Assembly: GCF_903914075.1 (NCBI RefSeq)
Contig: NZ_CAIWNQ010000003.1
Coordinates: 620,001 to 684,000, forward strand
Direction of reading: 5' to 3'
Source: Ruegeria sp. THAF57
Lineage (GTDB): Bacteria > Pseudomonadota > Alphaproteobacteria > Rhodobacterales > Rhodobacteraceae
DNA: 64,000 bases
Position numbers and translations under genes: made by a program
In this document: positions 1 to 9,333 of the stretch, piece after piece
Layout of the letters: each line of letters begins with the position of its first letter
Position numbering within the stretch: position 1 is the first letter of the stretch
The notes under the pieces: model-generated
What the model was told of the DNA's origin: nothing
The model's input: only the letters and a program-made list of their open reading frames with translations
Database searches by the model: none

Positions 1-1121
1 GAAGCGGGCGAGCCTTCCAGGTCGTTGTCCCATTCAATCTTTGCATCCGTCGACAGGCGTTGCTCGACATGCTTTCGTATCTTGTCGCGCAAGTCATCCG
101 GATCCATGTCGCCGACCAGACGGCAGGTGATTTTGCAATGGGCCTGCGATGGGATAACCGTTTTTGAACCGGCACCGTTGTATCCACCCCAAAGTCCGTT
201 CACCTCGAGCGTTGGGCGGGCCCATTGCTGTTCAAGCGCGGAAAACCCTTTTTCGCCGTGCGGCTGCGTGTACCCAACAGAGTTGAGGTATTCGGCCTCA
301 TCAAATCCACAGCCTTCCCATTGGCGAAGCTGTTCGGCTGGAACGTCGTGGACACCTTCATAAAAACCGTCAACGGCGACGCGGCCAGTTTCGTCATCGT
401 AAAAAGACGCGACAATTTTTGATAATTCGCGAAGCGGATTCAGGCCGGGGCCACCATAGTGACCCGAATGCAGGTCAATCCGGGGTCCGATAATTGTGAA
501 TTCGTCTTTGAGCATCCCGCGTAGTTGAGATGCGATGGAGGGAACGCCACGCGACACCATCGACGTGTCGCAGACCAAGGCCAGATCTGCCTTTAGTTCA
601 GCCGCGTTTTCGCGCAGGAACGGGACCAATGAGGGCGAGCCGGATTCCTCTTCACCTTCAAAGAAGAAAGTGATGCGGCAGGGTAGGGTGCCGTGAACGG
701 CTTTCCAAGCGCGGCATGCTTCGACGAAGGTCATCAATTGACCTTTGTCATCGGATGAGCCTCGGCCCCGGATAACCGGGCCATTCTCGGTCTCTTCGAT
801 CGCGGGGTCGAACGGGTCACGATTCCACAGGTTCAAAGGGTCGACGGGCTGAACGTCATAGTGACCATAGAACAGCACATGCGGCGCGTCGTTGCCCTCA
901 CCGATATGTCCCACGACCATGGGATGCCCGGTGGTTTCCCGCTTTTCCGCCGCAACTCCGATGGATTGCAAATCCGAGACCAGCCAGTCGGCGGCCTGAC
1001 TGACATCAACGTCATAGGCCGGATCCGTTGAGATCGAAGGAATGCGGAGCAGTTCCATCAGGCGGTCTATTGAGGTTTGAAGATCGGCGTCGATACGGTC
1101 CAGAACAGAGTCCAGCGACAT
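1..1121 (-). CDS. M20 family dipeptidase/metallopeptidase (3' end cut by window)
   Basis: Zinc-dependent exopeptidase of the M20 (ArgE/DapE/CNDP-like) family, probably cytosolic and acting on dipeptides or N-blocked amino acids. The frame is open from ATG at 1121 to the left edge, about 373 codons, so the C-terminus is missing. The N-terminus reads MSLDSVLDRIDADLQ. Visible metal-site motifs are GHYDVQP (His87 and Asp89), GRGSSDDKG (bridging Asp) and FFEGEEESGS (catalytic and metal Glu pair), in the family order. GGCAGGAGA just upstream is a good ribosome site and fixes the start. It is divergent from hemA with 332 bases between them. The substrate cannot be read from sequence. Confidence 0.88.
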   Translation of the reverse strand, partial: MSLDSVLDRIDADLQTSIDRLMELLRIPSISTDPAYDVDVSQAADWLVSDLQSIGVAAEKRETTGHPMVVGHIGEGNDAPHVLFYGHYDVQPVDPLNLWNRDPFDPAIEETENGPVIRGRGSSDDKGQLMTFVEACRAWKAVHGTLPCRITFFFEGEEESGSPSLVPFLRENAAELKADLALVCDTSMVSRGVPSIASQLRGMLKDEFTIIGPRIDLHSGHYGGPGLNPLRELSKIVASFYDDETGRVAVDGFYEGVHDVPAEQLRQWEGCGFDEAEYLNSVGYTQPHGEKGFSALEQQWARPTLEVNGLWGGYNGAGSKTVIPSQAHCKITCRLVGDMDPDDLRDKIRKHVEQRLSTDAKIEWDNDLEGSPA

Positions 1122-1304
1122 GGGGGTCTCCTGCCATTATGATTTTGGCGGAACCCTATCAGCGCCATCGGCGCCGTCCAGTGCGCTTTTGACGATCGCG
1201 GGGCAAGAGGCGAAAATAGTAGGTGGATTTTCCGTATTGCCTGCGTCGTTTCCCCGCGTCTGTTTGTCGAAACTTTACTTGTCGAGTGGGATGCAAAAAG
1301 ATAT

Positions 1305-1318
1305 TTGATGCAAATCAA
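1305..1318. promoter_or_regulatory. FNR/FnrL-type box upstream of hemA
   Basis: TTGATGCAAATCAA is a perfect match to the FNR consensus TTGAT-N4-ATCAA. Its centre (about 1311.5) lies roughly 41 bases before the start point expected from the TATATG at 1340-1345, which is the spacing of a class II FNR-activated promoter. In Rhodobacter, hemA is known to respond to FnrL. Here the control is inferred from the site and its position. Confidence 0.82.
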
Positions 1319-1339
1319 ATACGCATTCTCTTAGCTCGT

Positions 1340-1345
1340 TATATG
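1340..1345 (+). promoter_or_regulatory. hemA: Possible hemA -10 element
   Basis: TATATG lies 22 bases after the FNR-type box. No good -35 hexamer stands 17 bases upstream; that space is taken by the FNR box, as expected for an activator-dependent promoter. Inference from spacing only. Confidence 0.45.
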
Positions 1346-1453
1346 TTTTGAGCTTAAATTGAGTGCATCGGTGCAATTTCGGATCTGTCGGAAACGGTGC
1401 CATAAAAGACGTTCGACCGTTGTGAACAAGGTCGGGCAAGTAAGGAGAAACCG

Positions 1454-2677
1454 GTGGACTATACTGCTCAGCTTGATTCAGCGATCGCAAGGCTACATGA
1501 CGAAGGCCGCTACCGGACTTTCATTGATATCGAACGGCGCAATGGTCACTTTCCTTATGCTGTTCGGACGCGCCCTGACGGGTCGCAGCAGGACATCACC
1601 GTATGGTGTGGCAACGACTATTTGGGTATGGGGCAACACCCGGTCGTACTAAACGCGATGCACGAGGCCGTTGACGCCGCCGGAGCTGGTTCGGGCGGCA
1701 CGCGCAACATTTCGGGGACGACTGTGTATCACAACCAGCTTGAAGCCGAGCTTGCTGATCTGCACGGAAAAGAAGCGGCGTTGCTGTTCACAAGCGCCTA
1801 TATCGCCAATGACGCAACGCTGAGCACGCTGCCAAAGCTGTTTCCGGGTCTGATCATCTATTCTGATGCACTGAACCATGCATCAATGATCGAAGGTGTG
1901 CGTCGCAACGGTGGTGCCAAGCGCATTTTCCGTCACAACGATGTCGCCCATCTGCGAGAGTTGCTTGAGGCTGACGATCCCAAGGCGCCCAAGCTGATCG
2001 CATTTGAATCCGTGTATTCGATGGACGGTGATTTTGGCCCAATCGAAGAAATCTGCGACTTGGCTGATGAATTCGGCGCGTTGACCTACATTGATGAGGT
2101 TCACGCCGTCGGCATGTACGGCCCGCGCGGAGGCGGTGTGACAGAGCGTGATCGTTTGGCGCATCGTATCGACATCATCAACGGTACACTGGCAAAAGCT
2201 TTTGGCGTGATGGGCGGCTACATTGCCGCGAGCGAAAAGATGTGCGACGCCGTACGCTCTTACGCGCCGGGCTTCATCTTCACGACCTCTCTGCCGCCTG
2301 CGGTCGCTGCGGGCGCAGCGGCGTCGGTCGCGTATCTGAAGAATGCGACAGAACTGCGCGAACAGCATCGAACCCAGGCACAGATCCTCAAACTGCGCCT
2401 CAAAGGGCTGGGACTGCCTTTGATTGATCACGGCAGCCACATCGTTCCTCTGATCGTCGGTAACCCGGTCCACACCAAAATCCTGAGCGATCGGTTGCTG
2501 GACGACCATGGAATTTACGTTCAGCCGATCAATTTCCCGACGGTTCCGCGTGGAACCGAGCGCTTGCGATTCACCCCTTCGCCGGTGCATGGACCCGACG
2601 AAATGAACCGTTTGGTAGTCGCGATGGACGAACTTTGGTCACATTGTGCGCTAAATCGCGCCGAACTTGCTGGTTAA
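1454..2677 (+). CDS. hemA: 5-aminolevulinate synthase
   Basis: Condenses glycine and succinyl-CoA to 5-aminolevulinate, the first step of tetrapyrrole synthesis by the C4 (Shemin) route typical of alphaproteobacteria. At 407 residues it has the family length and is an alpha-oxoamine synthase PLP enzyme. The N-terminus [14 protein letters not shown] and the block [12 protein letters not shown] are typical of rhodobacterial HemA. Other motifs are [10 protein letters not shown], the cofactor Asp in [12 protein letters not shown], and the PLP lysine Lys248 in GTLAKAFG. The start is GTG, preceded by AAGGAGAAA at 1442-1450. An FNR-type box upstream suggests induction at low oxygen. The gene appears to be a single transcription unit. 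Confidence 0.96.
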   Translation: MDYTAQLDSAIARLHDEGRYRTFIDIERRNGHFPYAVRTRPDGSQQDITVWCGNDYLGMGQHPVVLNAMHEAVDAAGAGSGGTRNISGTTVYHNQLEAELADLHGKEAALLFTSAYIANDATLSTLPKLFPGLIIYSDALNHASMIEGVRRNGGAKRIFRHNDVAHLRELLEADDPKAPKLIAFESVYSMDGDFGPIEEICDLADEFGALTYIDEVHAVGMYGPRGGGVTERDRLAHRIDIINGTLAKAFGVMGGYIAASEKMCDAVRSYAPGFIFTTSLPPAVAAGAAASVAYLKNATELREQHRTQAQILKLRLKGLGLPLIDHGSHIVPLIVGNPVHTKILSDRLLDDHGIYVQPINFPTVPRGTERLRFTPSPVHGPDEMNRLVVAMDELWSHCALNRAELAG

Positions 2678-2805
2678 CCTCACGCCAAAGTGTGCAACTT
2701 GTTTGTCGCGTGTTAAGCTTACGCTAACAAAATCAGTGTTCGAATCATTCAGGCAGTGATTCGGCGCTAGCGTTAAACACGCGTAGGCAAAATGGGGCAG
2801 CAGGG

Positions 2806-4020
2806 ATGATTGGGCGCAGATCTCAGCGCGAATCCGAAGACGACGTTGACGTCCGGCCAAAAGGCTATGACGATTATGAGGTGCGGCTTGGTGACATGAT
2901 GCGCGGCGAACGCGCCACCATGGGCAAATCTCTACTGGACGTTCAGCGAGAATTGCGGATCAAAGCCAATTACATCGCAGCCATAGAAGACTCTGATCCA
3001 GATGCCTTCGACACACCCGGCTTCATCGCCGGGTATGTGCGTTCTTATGCCCGCTATCTGGGCATGAACCCTGATGAGACATTTGCGGCCTTCTGCAAGG
3101 AAAGCGGATTTGAGGTCGCGCATGGTATGTCCGCAGAGGCGTCCGTTGTCCGTAAGCCGGTGGGCGGCTTGCCCGCCCGGGGTCCGATGGGCCGCGACCC
3201 GTTCATTTCGCCGAATACGCCGTATATTCCAGGCAAAGAGTCTCTGGTCAGCCAAATTGAGCCTCGTGCGATTGGATCGTCAGCGGTGCTGTTGGCTTTG
3301 ATCTGCGGTATAGGCTACGGCGGGTGGGCAGTTCTGAACAAAATCCAGCAGGTGCAGGTTAGCCCGGTTGAACAAGCCCCGGTCGTTCTGTCCGACCTTG
3401 ATCCGCTAAATGTCGCGCGTGCTGACGGGTCAGCGGAAGAGGTGGAGACCATTCAAACCCCCAGCGCCGAGGCACTGGATCGTTTGTATCGGCCACAGGC
3501 CCTGGATGTTCCCGTGCTTGTTGCACGTGACGCACCGATTTCGACACTTGATCCGCGTTCGGTCGGAACATTCCTTCCGCCAGAGCCGCCAAAGATCGAA
3601 GTGGCCGAGGTTCACACTGTCGAACGCCCGGCACTGCCGCAGGTGGTTGAACAACTGGACACAACGCTCAAAATCGTAGCCGTCAACCCGGCATGGATGC
3701 GGGTTACAGCCGCGGATGGCAGCATCATATTCGAAGGCACTCTTGGCACGGTCGAGCAGGGCAATACGTTCGAAGTTCCGCTTACGGAAGAACCTCCGCA
3801 ACTGCGCGCCGGGGCGTCCGGGTCGGTATATTTCTCGATGAACGGTGAACATTTTGGCCCTGTTGGAAATCCTGGAACGGTCGCAAAGGGCGTAATCCTG
3901 TCCAAGGATGCTGTGGCTGAGCGTTACGATGTTGCCGATCTTGAGGCTGAACAGAATAGCGCCCTAAAGCGTTTGGTCGCCGAATTGCAGGCTGAAGCTC
4001 TGCAAGACCCGGCTGAGTGA
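2806..4020 (+). CDS. RodZ-like helix-turn-helix membrane protein (DUF4115)
   Basis: 404-residue predicted bitopic inner-membrane protein. An N-terminal cytoplasmic helix-turn-helix domain (about 28-100, with LLDVQRELRIKANYIAAIE) is followed by a linker, one membrane segment near 157-176 (AVLLALICGIGYGGWAVL), a Pro/Val-rich periplasmic linker, and a C-terminal DUF4115-type beta domain (about 285-370). This is the RodZ layout, a family that links MreB to the wall synthesis machinery. It sits directly before ispG, the same neighbour rodZ has in Escherichia coli, which supports the call. A role purely as a transcription regulator cannot be excluded. The start ATG follows GGGGCAGCAGGG. Confidence 0.78.
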   Translation: MIGRRSQRESEDDVDVRPKGYDDYEVRLGDMMRGERATMGKSLLDVQRELRIKANYIAAIEDSDPDAFDTPGFIAGYVRSYARYLGMNPDETFAAFCKESGFEVAHGMSAEASVVRKPVGGLPARGPMGRDPFISPNTPYIPGKESLVSQIEPRAIGSSAVLLALICGIGYGGWAVLNKIQQVQVSPVEQAPVVLSDLDPLNVARADGSAEEVETIQTPSAEALDRLYRPQALDVPVLVARDAPISTLDPRSVGTFLPPEPPKIEVAEVHTVERPALPQVVEQLDTTLKIVAVNPAWMRVTAADGSIIFEGTLGTVEQGNTFEVPLTEEPPQLRAGASGSVYFSMNGEHFGPVGNPGTVAKGVILSKDAVAERYDVADLEAEQNSALKRLVAELQAEALQDPAE

Positions 4021-4091
4021 TCTTGCCATTGCGATGCCCCTGTAGGCGAACTATTTAAAGTCCCAACTCAGGCAGTCTTGGATCCGTCCCC

Positions 4092-5213
4092 ATGTCGCTC
4101 AATCACGTTCGCCCGTGGCGCAATATCTATCGCCGCAAATCCCGTCAGATCATGGTCGGCGATGTCGCCATCGGCGGGGATGCTCCGATTGCCGTGCAGA
4201 CCATGACCAACACGCTGACCACCGACGTGGCAGCAACAGTGGCACAGGTGCAGGCCGCAGCCGAGGCAGGGGCGGATATCGTGCGGGTATCGGTCCCGGA
4301 TGAGGCGTCTTCAAAGGCCCTGAAAGACATCGTGCGCGAAAGCCCGGTGCCCATCGTGGCCGATATCCATTTCCACTATAAACGCGGGATCGAGGCTGCT
4401 GAGGCAGGTGCCGCCTGCCTGCGTATCAATCCGGGCAATATTGGCGATGAAAAGCGCGTGCAGGAGGTGATCAAGGCTGCCCGTGACCATGATTGCTCGA
4501 TCCGAATTGGGGTCAATGCGGGGTCGCTGGAAAAGCACCTGCTTGAGAAATATGGCGAACCATGCCCCGAGGCGATGGTCGAAAGCGGGCTGGAACATAT
4601 CCGTATTCTGGAAGACAACGACTTTCACAACTTCAAGATCAGCGTAAAGGCCAGCGACGTGTTCCTGTCGGCGGCGGCGTATCAGGGTATTGCCGAGGCT
4701 ACCGACGCGCCGATCCATCTGGGCATTACCGAGGCCGGAGGGTTGGTCAGCGGCACCATCAAGTCTGCCATCGGGCTGGGCAACCTGTTGTGGATGGGGA
4801 TTGGCGACACGATCCGCGTCAGCCTGTCCGCAGACCCGGTCGAAGAAGTCAAGGTAGGCTATGAGATCCTGAAATCTCTGGGCCTGCGCCATCGCGGCGT
4901 GAACATCATCTCGTGCCCGTCCTGTGCGCGTCAGGGGTTCGACGTGATCAAGACGGTCGAAGCGCTGGAACAACGGCTGGAACATATCAAGACGCCCATG
5001 AGCCTATCCATCATCGGTTGCGTCGTGAATGGCCCCGGTGAGGCGCTGATGACCGATGTTGGCTTTACCGGCGGCGGGGCCGGTTCTGGCATGGTCTATC
5101 TTGCGGGTAAGGCCAGTCACAAGATGTCCAACGATCAGATGATCGACCACATCGTGGAAGAGGTCGAGAAGAAGGCCGCCGAACTGGATGCAGCCGCAGA
5201 AGCTGCGGAATAG
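4092..5213 (+). CDS. ispG: 4-hydroxy-3-methylbut-2-en-1-yl diphosphate synthase
   Basis: Makes HMBPP from MEcPP in the MEP isoprenoid pathway, using a [4Fe-4S] cluster. The 373-residue protein begins with [15 protein letters not shown] and has the TIM-barrel block [18 protein letters not shown]. The iron-sulfur ligands are Cys275 and Cys278 in [10 protein letters not shown] and Cys310 in [13 protein letters not shown]. This is the shorter bacterial form without the plant insert. It lies 71 bases after the RodZ-like gene, probably in the same transcript. Confidence 0.96.
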   Translation: MSLNHVRPWRNIYRRKSRQIMVGDVAIGGDAPIAVQTMTNTLTTDVAATVAQVQAAAEAGADIVRVSVPDEASSKALKDIVRESPVPIVADIHFHYKRGIEAAEAGAACLRINPGNIGDEKRVQEVIKAARDHDCSIRIGVNAGSLEKHLLEKYGEPCPEAMVESGLEHIRILEDNDFHNFKISVKASDVFLSAAAYQGIAEATDAPIHLGITEAGGLVSGTIKSAIGLGNLLWMGIGDTIRVSLSADPVEEVKVGYEILKSLGLRHRGVNIISCPSCARQGFDVIKTVEALEQRLEHIKTPMSLSIIGCVVNGPGEALMTDVGFTGGGAGSGMVYLAGKASHKMSNDQMIDHIVEEVEKKAAELDAAAEAAE

Positions 5214-5345
5214 CGCCTTTTCGATTTTCGTTTAGGGCGGACTGTTTCTAACAAAAAACCTTGCCTGTCAGCAGGAGCCGCCATTCTTTTGCCAAACTTA
5301 ACCTGAAAAACACCCTTCAGGTTGAGCAGTTCAAGGCATTTTCAA

Positions 5346-5912
5346 ATGAAGTTTCTTTTGAGCGTGGCCGCAGTTTCCTGCGCCATTTTGGCAGCATGCA
5401 GCAGTGGATCAGGCGAGTATGACAGATACCCCCGGGACGTGAATGTCCCGGTCCCGGAAAACGCCGCAAATACCAAGTTGCGCTATCTCTCGGCTGATCT
5501 CGCGCCGTACAATCAGAGTGGTACAGTCACAAGCATCATCGTGACCCTCGGGCCTGGCGGACAGTCAAAACCGCCCAAGGACACGCCTCTGGTGCTGGCA
5601 GATCCGGCATTGGCTGCACGTGTTGCGGCATCCTTGTGGGACGGAAGCGACTCTAGGGCCGCGATGAGCCTTGCGCAGCAGGTCGCGCGTTCGACGTATT
5701 GCCGTTCTGGTCCAATTACCCCGAACAACGGTGTTCGCCGGATCTCGAACCCGCAGGACATCAGCGCCGTTCTCGCAGAAAGTCAGAAGCAGGGGCGTGA
5801 TGTCGTTCCCGCGGGTATCAAAGGTATATCTGTGCCTGCCGCGCAATTTCGGTCGGATGGCACGAATAGGTGGGTTGTTTGGCTGAAATGCGACGCGCCC
5901 TTTCCGTACTAA
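5346..5912 (+). CDS. Hypothetical lipoprotein
   Basis: No known family recognised. From ATG 5346 the product is 188 residues: MKFLLSVAAVSCAILAAC is a lipoprotein signal with lipobox LAAC, so a lipid-anchored envelope protein is expected. An in-frame TTG at 5322 would add eight residues that spoil the signal peptide, so the ATG is preferred; AAGG at 5333-5336 is the likely ribosome site. The mature part has two further cysteines (STYCRSG and WLKCDAPFPY at the very C-terminus) that could form a disulfide. This may be relevant because the next gene, convergent, is a DsbA-like oxidoreductase. Confidence 0.65.
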   Translation: MKFLLSVAAVSCAILAACSSGSGEYDRYPRDVNVPVPENAANTKLRYLSADLAPYNQSGTVTSIIVTLGPGGQSKPPKDTPLVLADPALAARVAASLWDGSDSRAAMSLAQQVARSTYCRSGPITPNNGVRRISNPQDISAVLAESQKQGRDVVPAGIKGISVPAAQFRSDGTNRWVVWLKCDAPFPY

Positions 5913-5967
5913 GCGCGCGCCGCACAAAGAGTAAGCGGAGGCGGGTGTTGGTCCGCCTCCAATCCGA

Positions 5968-6726
5968 TTAGCCCTGTTCGGCGCGTACGCCGTTGGCAAT
6001 CTCAATCATTTGGTCAGCCGTCAGGTATCCGCGCAGCATCTCGGTTCCCAGAACAAACGAAGGTGTGCCGGAAATCTGCATACGCCGCGCCAACTCGCGC
6101 GTTTGGTTGATCTCATTCGTTACCTGATCACTGTTCATCGCTTCGAGGATTGCTTCGCTGTCCAGACCCAACCCGTCCGAGATACGGCGCAGGGTCACTT
6201 CGGACGGCTGGCCGCCGAATTCCAGAAGTGCGTCGTGAACCTGTTTGTAAGCGTCGTCGCCAGCCACATGTTTGGTTGCAACGGCAAAGCGTGATGACAG
6301 GACCGATGCATCGCCCAATATCGGAAACTCTTTGATAACCAATCGGATATTGCCATCTTCTGACAAAAGCTCGGCCACTTCGGGGACGGCCCGGCGGCAA
6401 TAGCCACAGCGATAGTCCATGAACTCGACCAAGGTGATATCGCCGTCCGGGTTGCCGCCAACCCAGCTATATCCATCATTGAACAACTCGTCGGCGTTGG
6501 CGCTCACCAACTCCTTGTCGGCCTGTGCTTCGGCCACGGCGTTGCGCTGTTCAAGGATATTGATGGCCTCGATGATCACTTCCGGGTTTTCCAGAAGATA
6601 CTCGCGAACCTGTTCTCCGAATTTTTGTTTTTCAGCATCGGTCATGGCGTTCAGGTCCAATGCCTGAGCGGGGCCTGTGATCAACGAAAGCCCCAGCAGG
6701 GCTGGCGCAGCGTGTCTGAGGATCAT
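5968..6726 (-). CDS. DsbA-family thiol:disulfide oxidoreductase
   Basis: Predicted periplasmic thioredoxin-fold protein of 252 residues. A signal peptide (1-22, ending GPAQA) leads to a short helical N-terminal segment (about 30-75) like that of ScsC/Com1-type proteins, then a DsbA fold with active site Cys107-Gly-Tyr-Cys110 in FMDYRCGYCRR and cis-proline motif SGTPSF. It could oxidise or isomerise disulfides. The gene overlaps the upstream protease gene by four bases (ATGA), so the two are translationally coupled. Confidence 0.87.
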   Translation of the reverse strand: MILRHAAPALLGLSLITGPAQALDLNAMTDAEKQKFGEQVREYLLENPEVIIEAINILEQRNAVAEAQADKELVSANADELFNDGYSWVGGNPDGDITLVEFMDYRCGYCRRAVPEVAELLSEDGNIRLVIKEFPILGDASVLSSRFAVATKHVAGDDAYKQVHDALLEFGGQPSEVTLRRISDGLGLDSEAILEAMNSDQVTNEINQTRELARRMQISGTPSFVLGTEMLRGYLTADQMIEIANGVRAEQG

Positions 6727-8081
6727 TTTCGCTTCCTTTTTGTTTTCTTAGCTTGTTCTGAGGCAATCAGCACATCCTGTGCACGTTGCCAACCAGGTGA
6801 ACCTTCGGGCAATTGCCCGACAGCCCGTCTTGCGTGAATACCTGCATCTGCCAGCCGACCTTGCAAGGCATATCTTTCGGCGGTCACGGCCGAGGCCATG
6901 CCTTTGTTGCCGACTTTGGCGTATGCAACGCCCAAATCCTGCATCAATCGGGCATTTCGGTAGTCTCTATTTCTTGCTTTTTCAAGGGCTTGTAAGGCGT
7001 TATTGGTCTGACCTTGCGCCAGGAGCGCCCGACCGTATCCGGCAAGGATCAGCGCATTGTTGGGAGCCAAATCCACTGCCTTGCCATATGCGGTAACGGC
7101 GTCCTGCACCTTGCGGTTTTCCAACAATATTTGCCCTTTGAGTTCGTAATAAAATGGATCATCGGGCCGAATATCCAGTGCTTGGTTGATTGCGGCTCTG
7201 GCGTTCGCCAGATCGCGGTTTTGGTGATAGGCCGCCGCTTCGCGCATGAGGCGAATGTCCCGCGCGCTTTCTTCCTTGGCTCGGCGCATGGTCCAGGTCG
7301 GGGACCGTATAAAGGCCGACAGTTTACCCTTTGTGCGCGCGAACCAGTAATCAGCACTTTGGTTGGGTTGCGCTTTATCTCCGAATTCTTCCATGAAAGC
7401 TTCGGCAGCCCGCAGGCGCTCGCGGCTGGTGGGGTGCGAGCGCATGTAGGGGTCTTGATTGATTGTGCTTAACAGTTCCTGTCCCGCAAATTTCTGGTGC
7501 AGCGCAACCATCCCGCTGGGCGAGATACCCGCCCATCTGAGATAGCTTGCAGCGCTGCGATCAGCCGAAGATTCTTCGGCACGGGTATGTGCCAGAAAAC
7601 TGCGCAGAGCCGAGCCGGAGGTGCCCGCCGCGATGCCTGCAGCGGCCTCGCCGCCGCCCGCAGCGGCCACCACAAGGGCAAGTGCGGTTCCCAACTGGGC
7701 GTTCCTTTGCGCGGCTTTCAGGTTCTCTACCCGCCGTGCAAGATGGCCGTTGGCGATATGCGCGGCTTCGTGTGCAATCACCGCCTGCAGCATTTCCGGG
7801 CTTTCGACGGTCAAGATCAGCCCATAATTCAGGTAGATCGCGTTATAGTCGATGACGAAGGCGTTGAACGTGCTGTCATTCACCACCAAAATTTGCACAC
7901 GATTGGTGTTCAGCCCCGCTGCGCGCAGGACCGGAAACGCCAGTTCACGCAGCCCGTATTCGATATCGGGGTCACGAATCAGGCTTTGCGCTGCGGTTTG
8001 AATGGCGCTTGAAAACCATGTCACTGCGATCAGCAACAGGGCCGGGATTGACGCCAGCCTGGATACGCGTTCAAAAGCCAT
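6723..8081 (-). CDS. M48 metalloprotease with TPR repeats (BepA/YfgC-like)
   Basis: Periplasmic zinc protease with a C-terminal tetratricopeptide region, the layout of BepA, which polices outer-membrane protein assembly. The zinc motif is HEAAH in AVIAHEAAHIANGHL, and the third-ligand region is HTRAEESSADRSA. The TPR helices fill the last third and the tail is Lys/Arg-rich. ATG at 8081 gives MAFERVSRLASIPALLLIAV, a clean signal peptide; in-frame ATGs at 8105 and 8198 would add residues before it and overlap the divergent gene. The last codons overlap the dsbA-like gene. Confidence 0.85.
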   Translation of the reverse strand: MAFERVSRLASIPALLLIAVTWFSSAIQTAAQSLIRDPDIEYGLRELAFPVLRAAGLNTNRVQILVVNDSTFNAFVIDYNAIYLNYGLILTVESPEMLQAVIAHEAAHIANGHLARRVENLKAAQRNAQLGTALALVVAAAGGGEAAAGIAAGTSGSALRSFLAHTRAEESSADRSAASYLRWAGISPSGMVALHQKFAGQELLSTINQDPYMRSHPTSRERLRAAEAFMEEFGDKAQPNQSADYWFARTKGKLSAFIRSPTWTMRRAKEESARDIRLMREAAAYHQNRDLANARAAINQALDIRPDDPFYYELKGQILLENRKVQDAVTAYGKAVDLAPNNALILAGYGRALLAQGQTNNALQALEKARNRDYRNARLMQDLGVAYAKVGNKGMASAVTAERYALQGRLADAGIHARRAVGQLPEGSPGWQRAQDVLIASEQAKKTKRKRK

Positions 8082-8103
8082 GGCTGCAACATGGGAGATG
8101 GGC

Positions 8104-9261
8104 ATGAGAAACTCAACCCGGTCCGGGGTCGATCCCTTTATCGTGATGGACGTTATGGAGGCCGCGCGCCGCGCTGAAGAGGCCGGACGCACCATCATTC
8201 ACATGGAGGTTGGCCAACCGGGAACCGGTGCGCCGCAAGGGGCGACTGATGCTCTGGCAAAGGCCATGAAAGAAGGGCCACTGGGGTACACGGTTGCTCT
8301 GGGCCTTCCGGCTTTGCGGCAGCGGATCGCGCGGATGTATGGTGAGTGGTATAATGTCGACCTCAACCCCGAGCGTGTCGTGGTCACTCCGGGCTCATCA
8401 GGCGGTTTCCTTTTGGCCTTCACGGCGCTGTTTGACAGCGGGGATCGTGTCGGTATAGGCGCGCCGGGTTATCCGTCCTACCGACAGATTTTGAAGGCTC
8501 TGGGGCTGGTGCCGGTCGATCTGCCAACCGCGCCGGAAAACCGACTCCAGCCTGTGCCGTCAGATTTCTCGGGGCTTGATCTTCAGGGGCTTATGGTCGC
8601 GTCGCCAGCCAATCCAACTGGGACAATGCTGGATCATACCGCGATGCAGGCGTTGATCGGGGCCGCGCACGAGCAGGGCGCCTCGTTCATCAGTGATGAG
8701 ATTTATCATGGGTTGGAATATGAGGCCAAAGCCGTCACAGCGTTGGAGGTGACGGATGAATGCTATGTGATCAATTCGTTCTCGAAATATTTCTCGATGA
8801 CGGGCTGGCGTGTGGGCTGGATGGTTGTGCCCGAAGATCAGGTACGCGTTGTCGAGAGGATCGCCCAGAACATGTTCATCTGCGCGCCGCACGCCAGTCA
8901 GGTTGCGGCTTTAGCCGCGATGGAGTGCGAAGAAGAATTGCAGGCAAACCTTGATGTTTACCGGGCCAACCGCGCCCTGATGCTGGAGGGGTTGCCGAAG
9001 GCAGGGTTCACGAACATCGCACCGCCTGACGGGGCATTTTATGTCTATGCCGATGTGTCCGACCTAACGGATGACAGCCGTAGCTTTGCGGCGAAAATCC
9101 TTGAAAAAGCGGGTGTGGCGGTCACTCCGGGTCTCGATTTCGATCCTGTGCGTGGCCATACGACATTGCGGTTTTCCTACGCCAGATCGACGGCAGACAT
9201 AGAAGAAGGCCTGTTGCGTTTGCAAAGACTCATGGCTGAACGCTCTGTATCGGCGGGCTGA
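8104..9261 (+). CDS. PLP-dependent class I/II aminotransferase
   Basis: Fold type I aminotransferase of about 385 residues; the exact substrate is not evident. Motifs are VASPANPTGTMLD (substrate-side Asn), FISDEIYHGLEY (cofactor Asp and Tyr) and SFSKYFSMTGWRVGW, with Schiff-base lysine near residue 228, then RFSYARS (carboxylate-binding Arg). ATG 8104 is chosen because GGGAG stands at 8093-8097; an ATG at 8098 is possible. The start is only 22 bases from the M48 start on the other strand, so the two genes share a very small promoter space or one lies partly within the other. Confidence 0.88.
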   Translation: MRNSTRSGVDPFIVMDVMEAARRAEEAGRTIIHMEVGQPGTGAPQGATDALAKAMKEGPLGYTVALGLPALRQRIARMYGEWYNVDLNPERVVVTPGSSGGFLLAFTALFDSGDRVGIGAPGYPSYRQILKALGLVPVDLPTAPENRLQPVPSDFSGLDLQGLMVASPANPTGTMLDHTAMQALIGAAHEQGASFISDEIYHGLEYEAKAVTALEVTDECYVINSFSKYFSMTGWRVGWMVVPEDQVRVVERIAQNMFICAPHASQVAALAAMECEEELQANLDVYRANRALMLEGLPKAGFTNIAPPDGAFYVYADVSDLTDDSRSFAAKILEKAGVAVTPGLDFDPVRGHTTLRFSYARSTADIEEGLLRLQRLMAERSVSAG

Positions 9262-9333
9262 GCACGGGGCGTTCACAAGCGGGCGCTCTTCGGCTAAGCT
9301 GGGCGTCAAACGATCTCGGGAAAACTTGAGGCC

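Larger units (their letters stand above)
1122..1453. other. Divergent intergenic region, M20 peptidase / hemA
   Basis: 332 bases without a convincing gene. It holds the hemA control region: an FNR-type palindrome at 1305-1318, a possible -10 at 1340-1345, and the hemA ribosome site AAGGAGAAA at 1442-1450. The left half serves the peptidase and shows only its ribosome site. Confidence 0.7.

Noticed and set aside
8081..8198. Longer N-terminus of the M48/TPR protease
   Set aside because: It would put 39 residues before the signal peptide and run through the start of the divergent gene.
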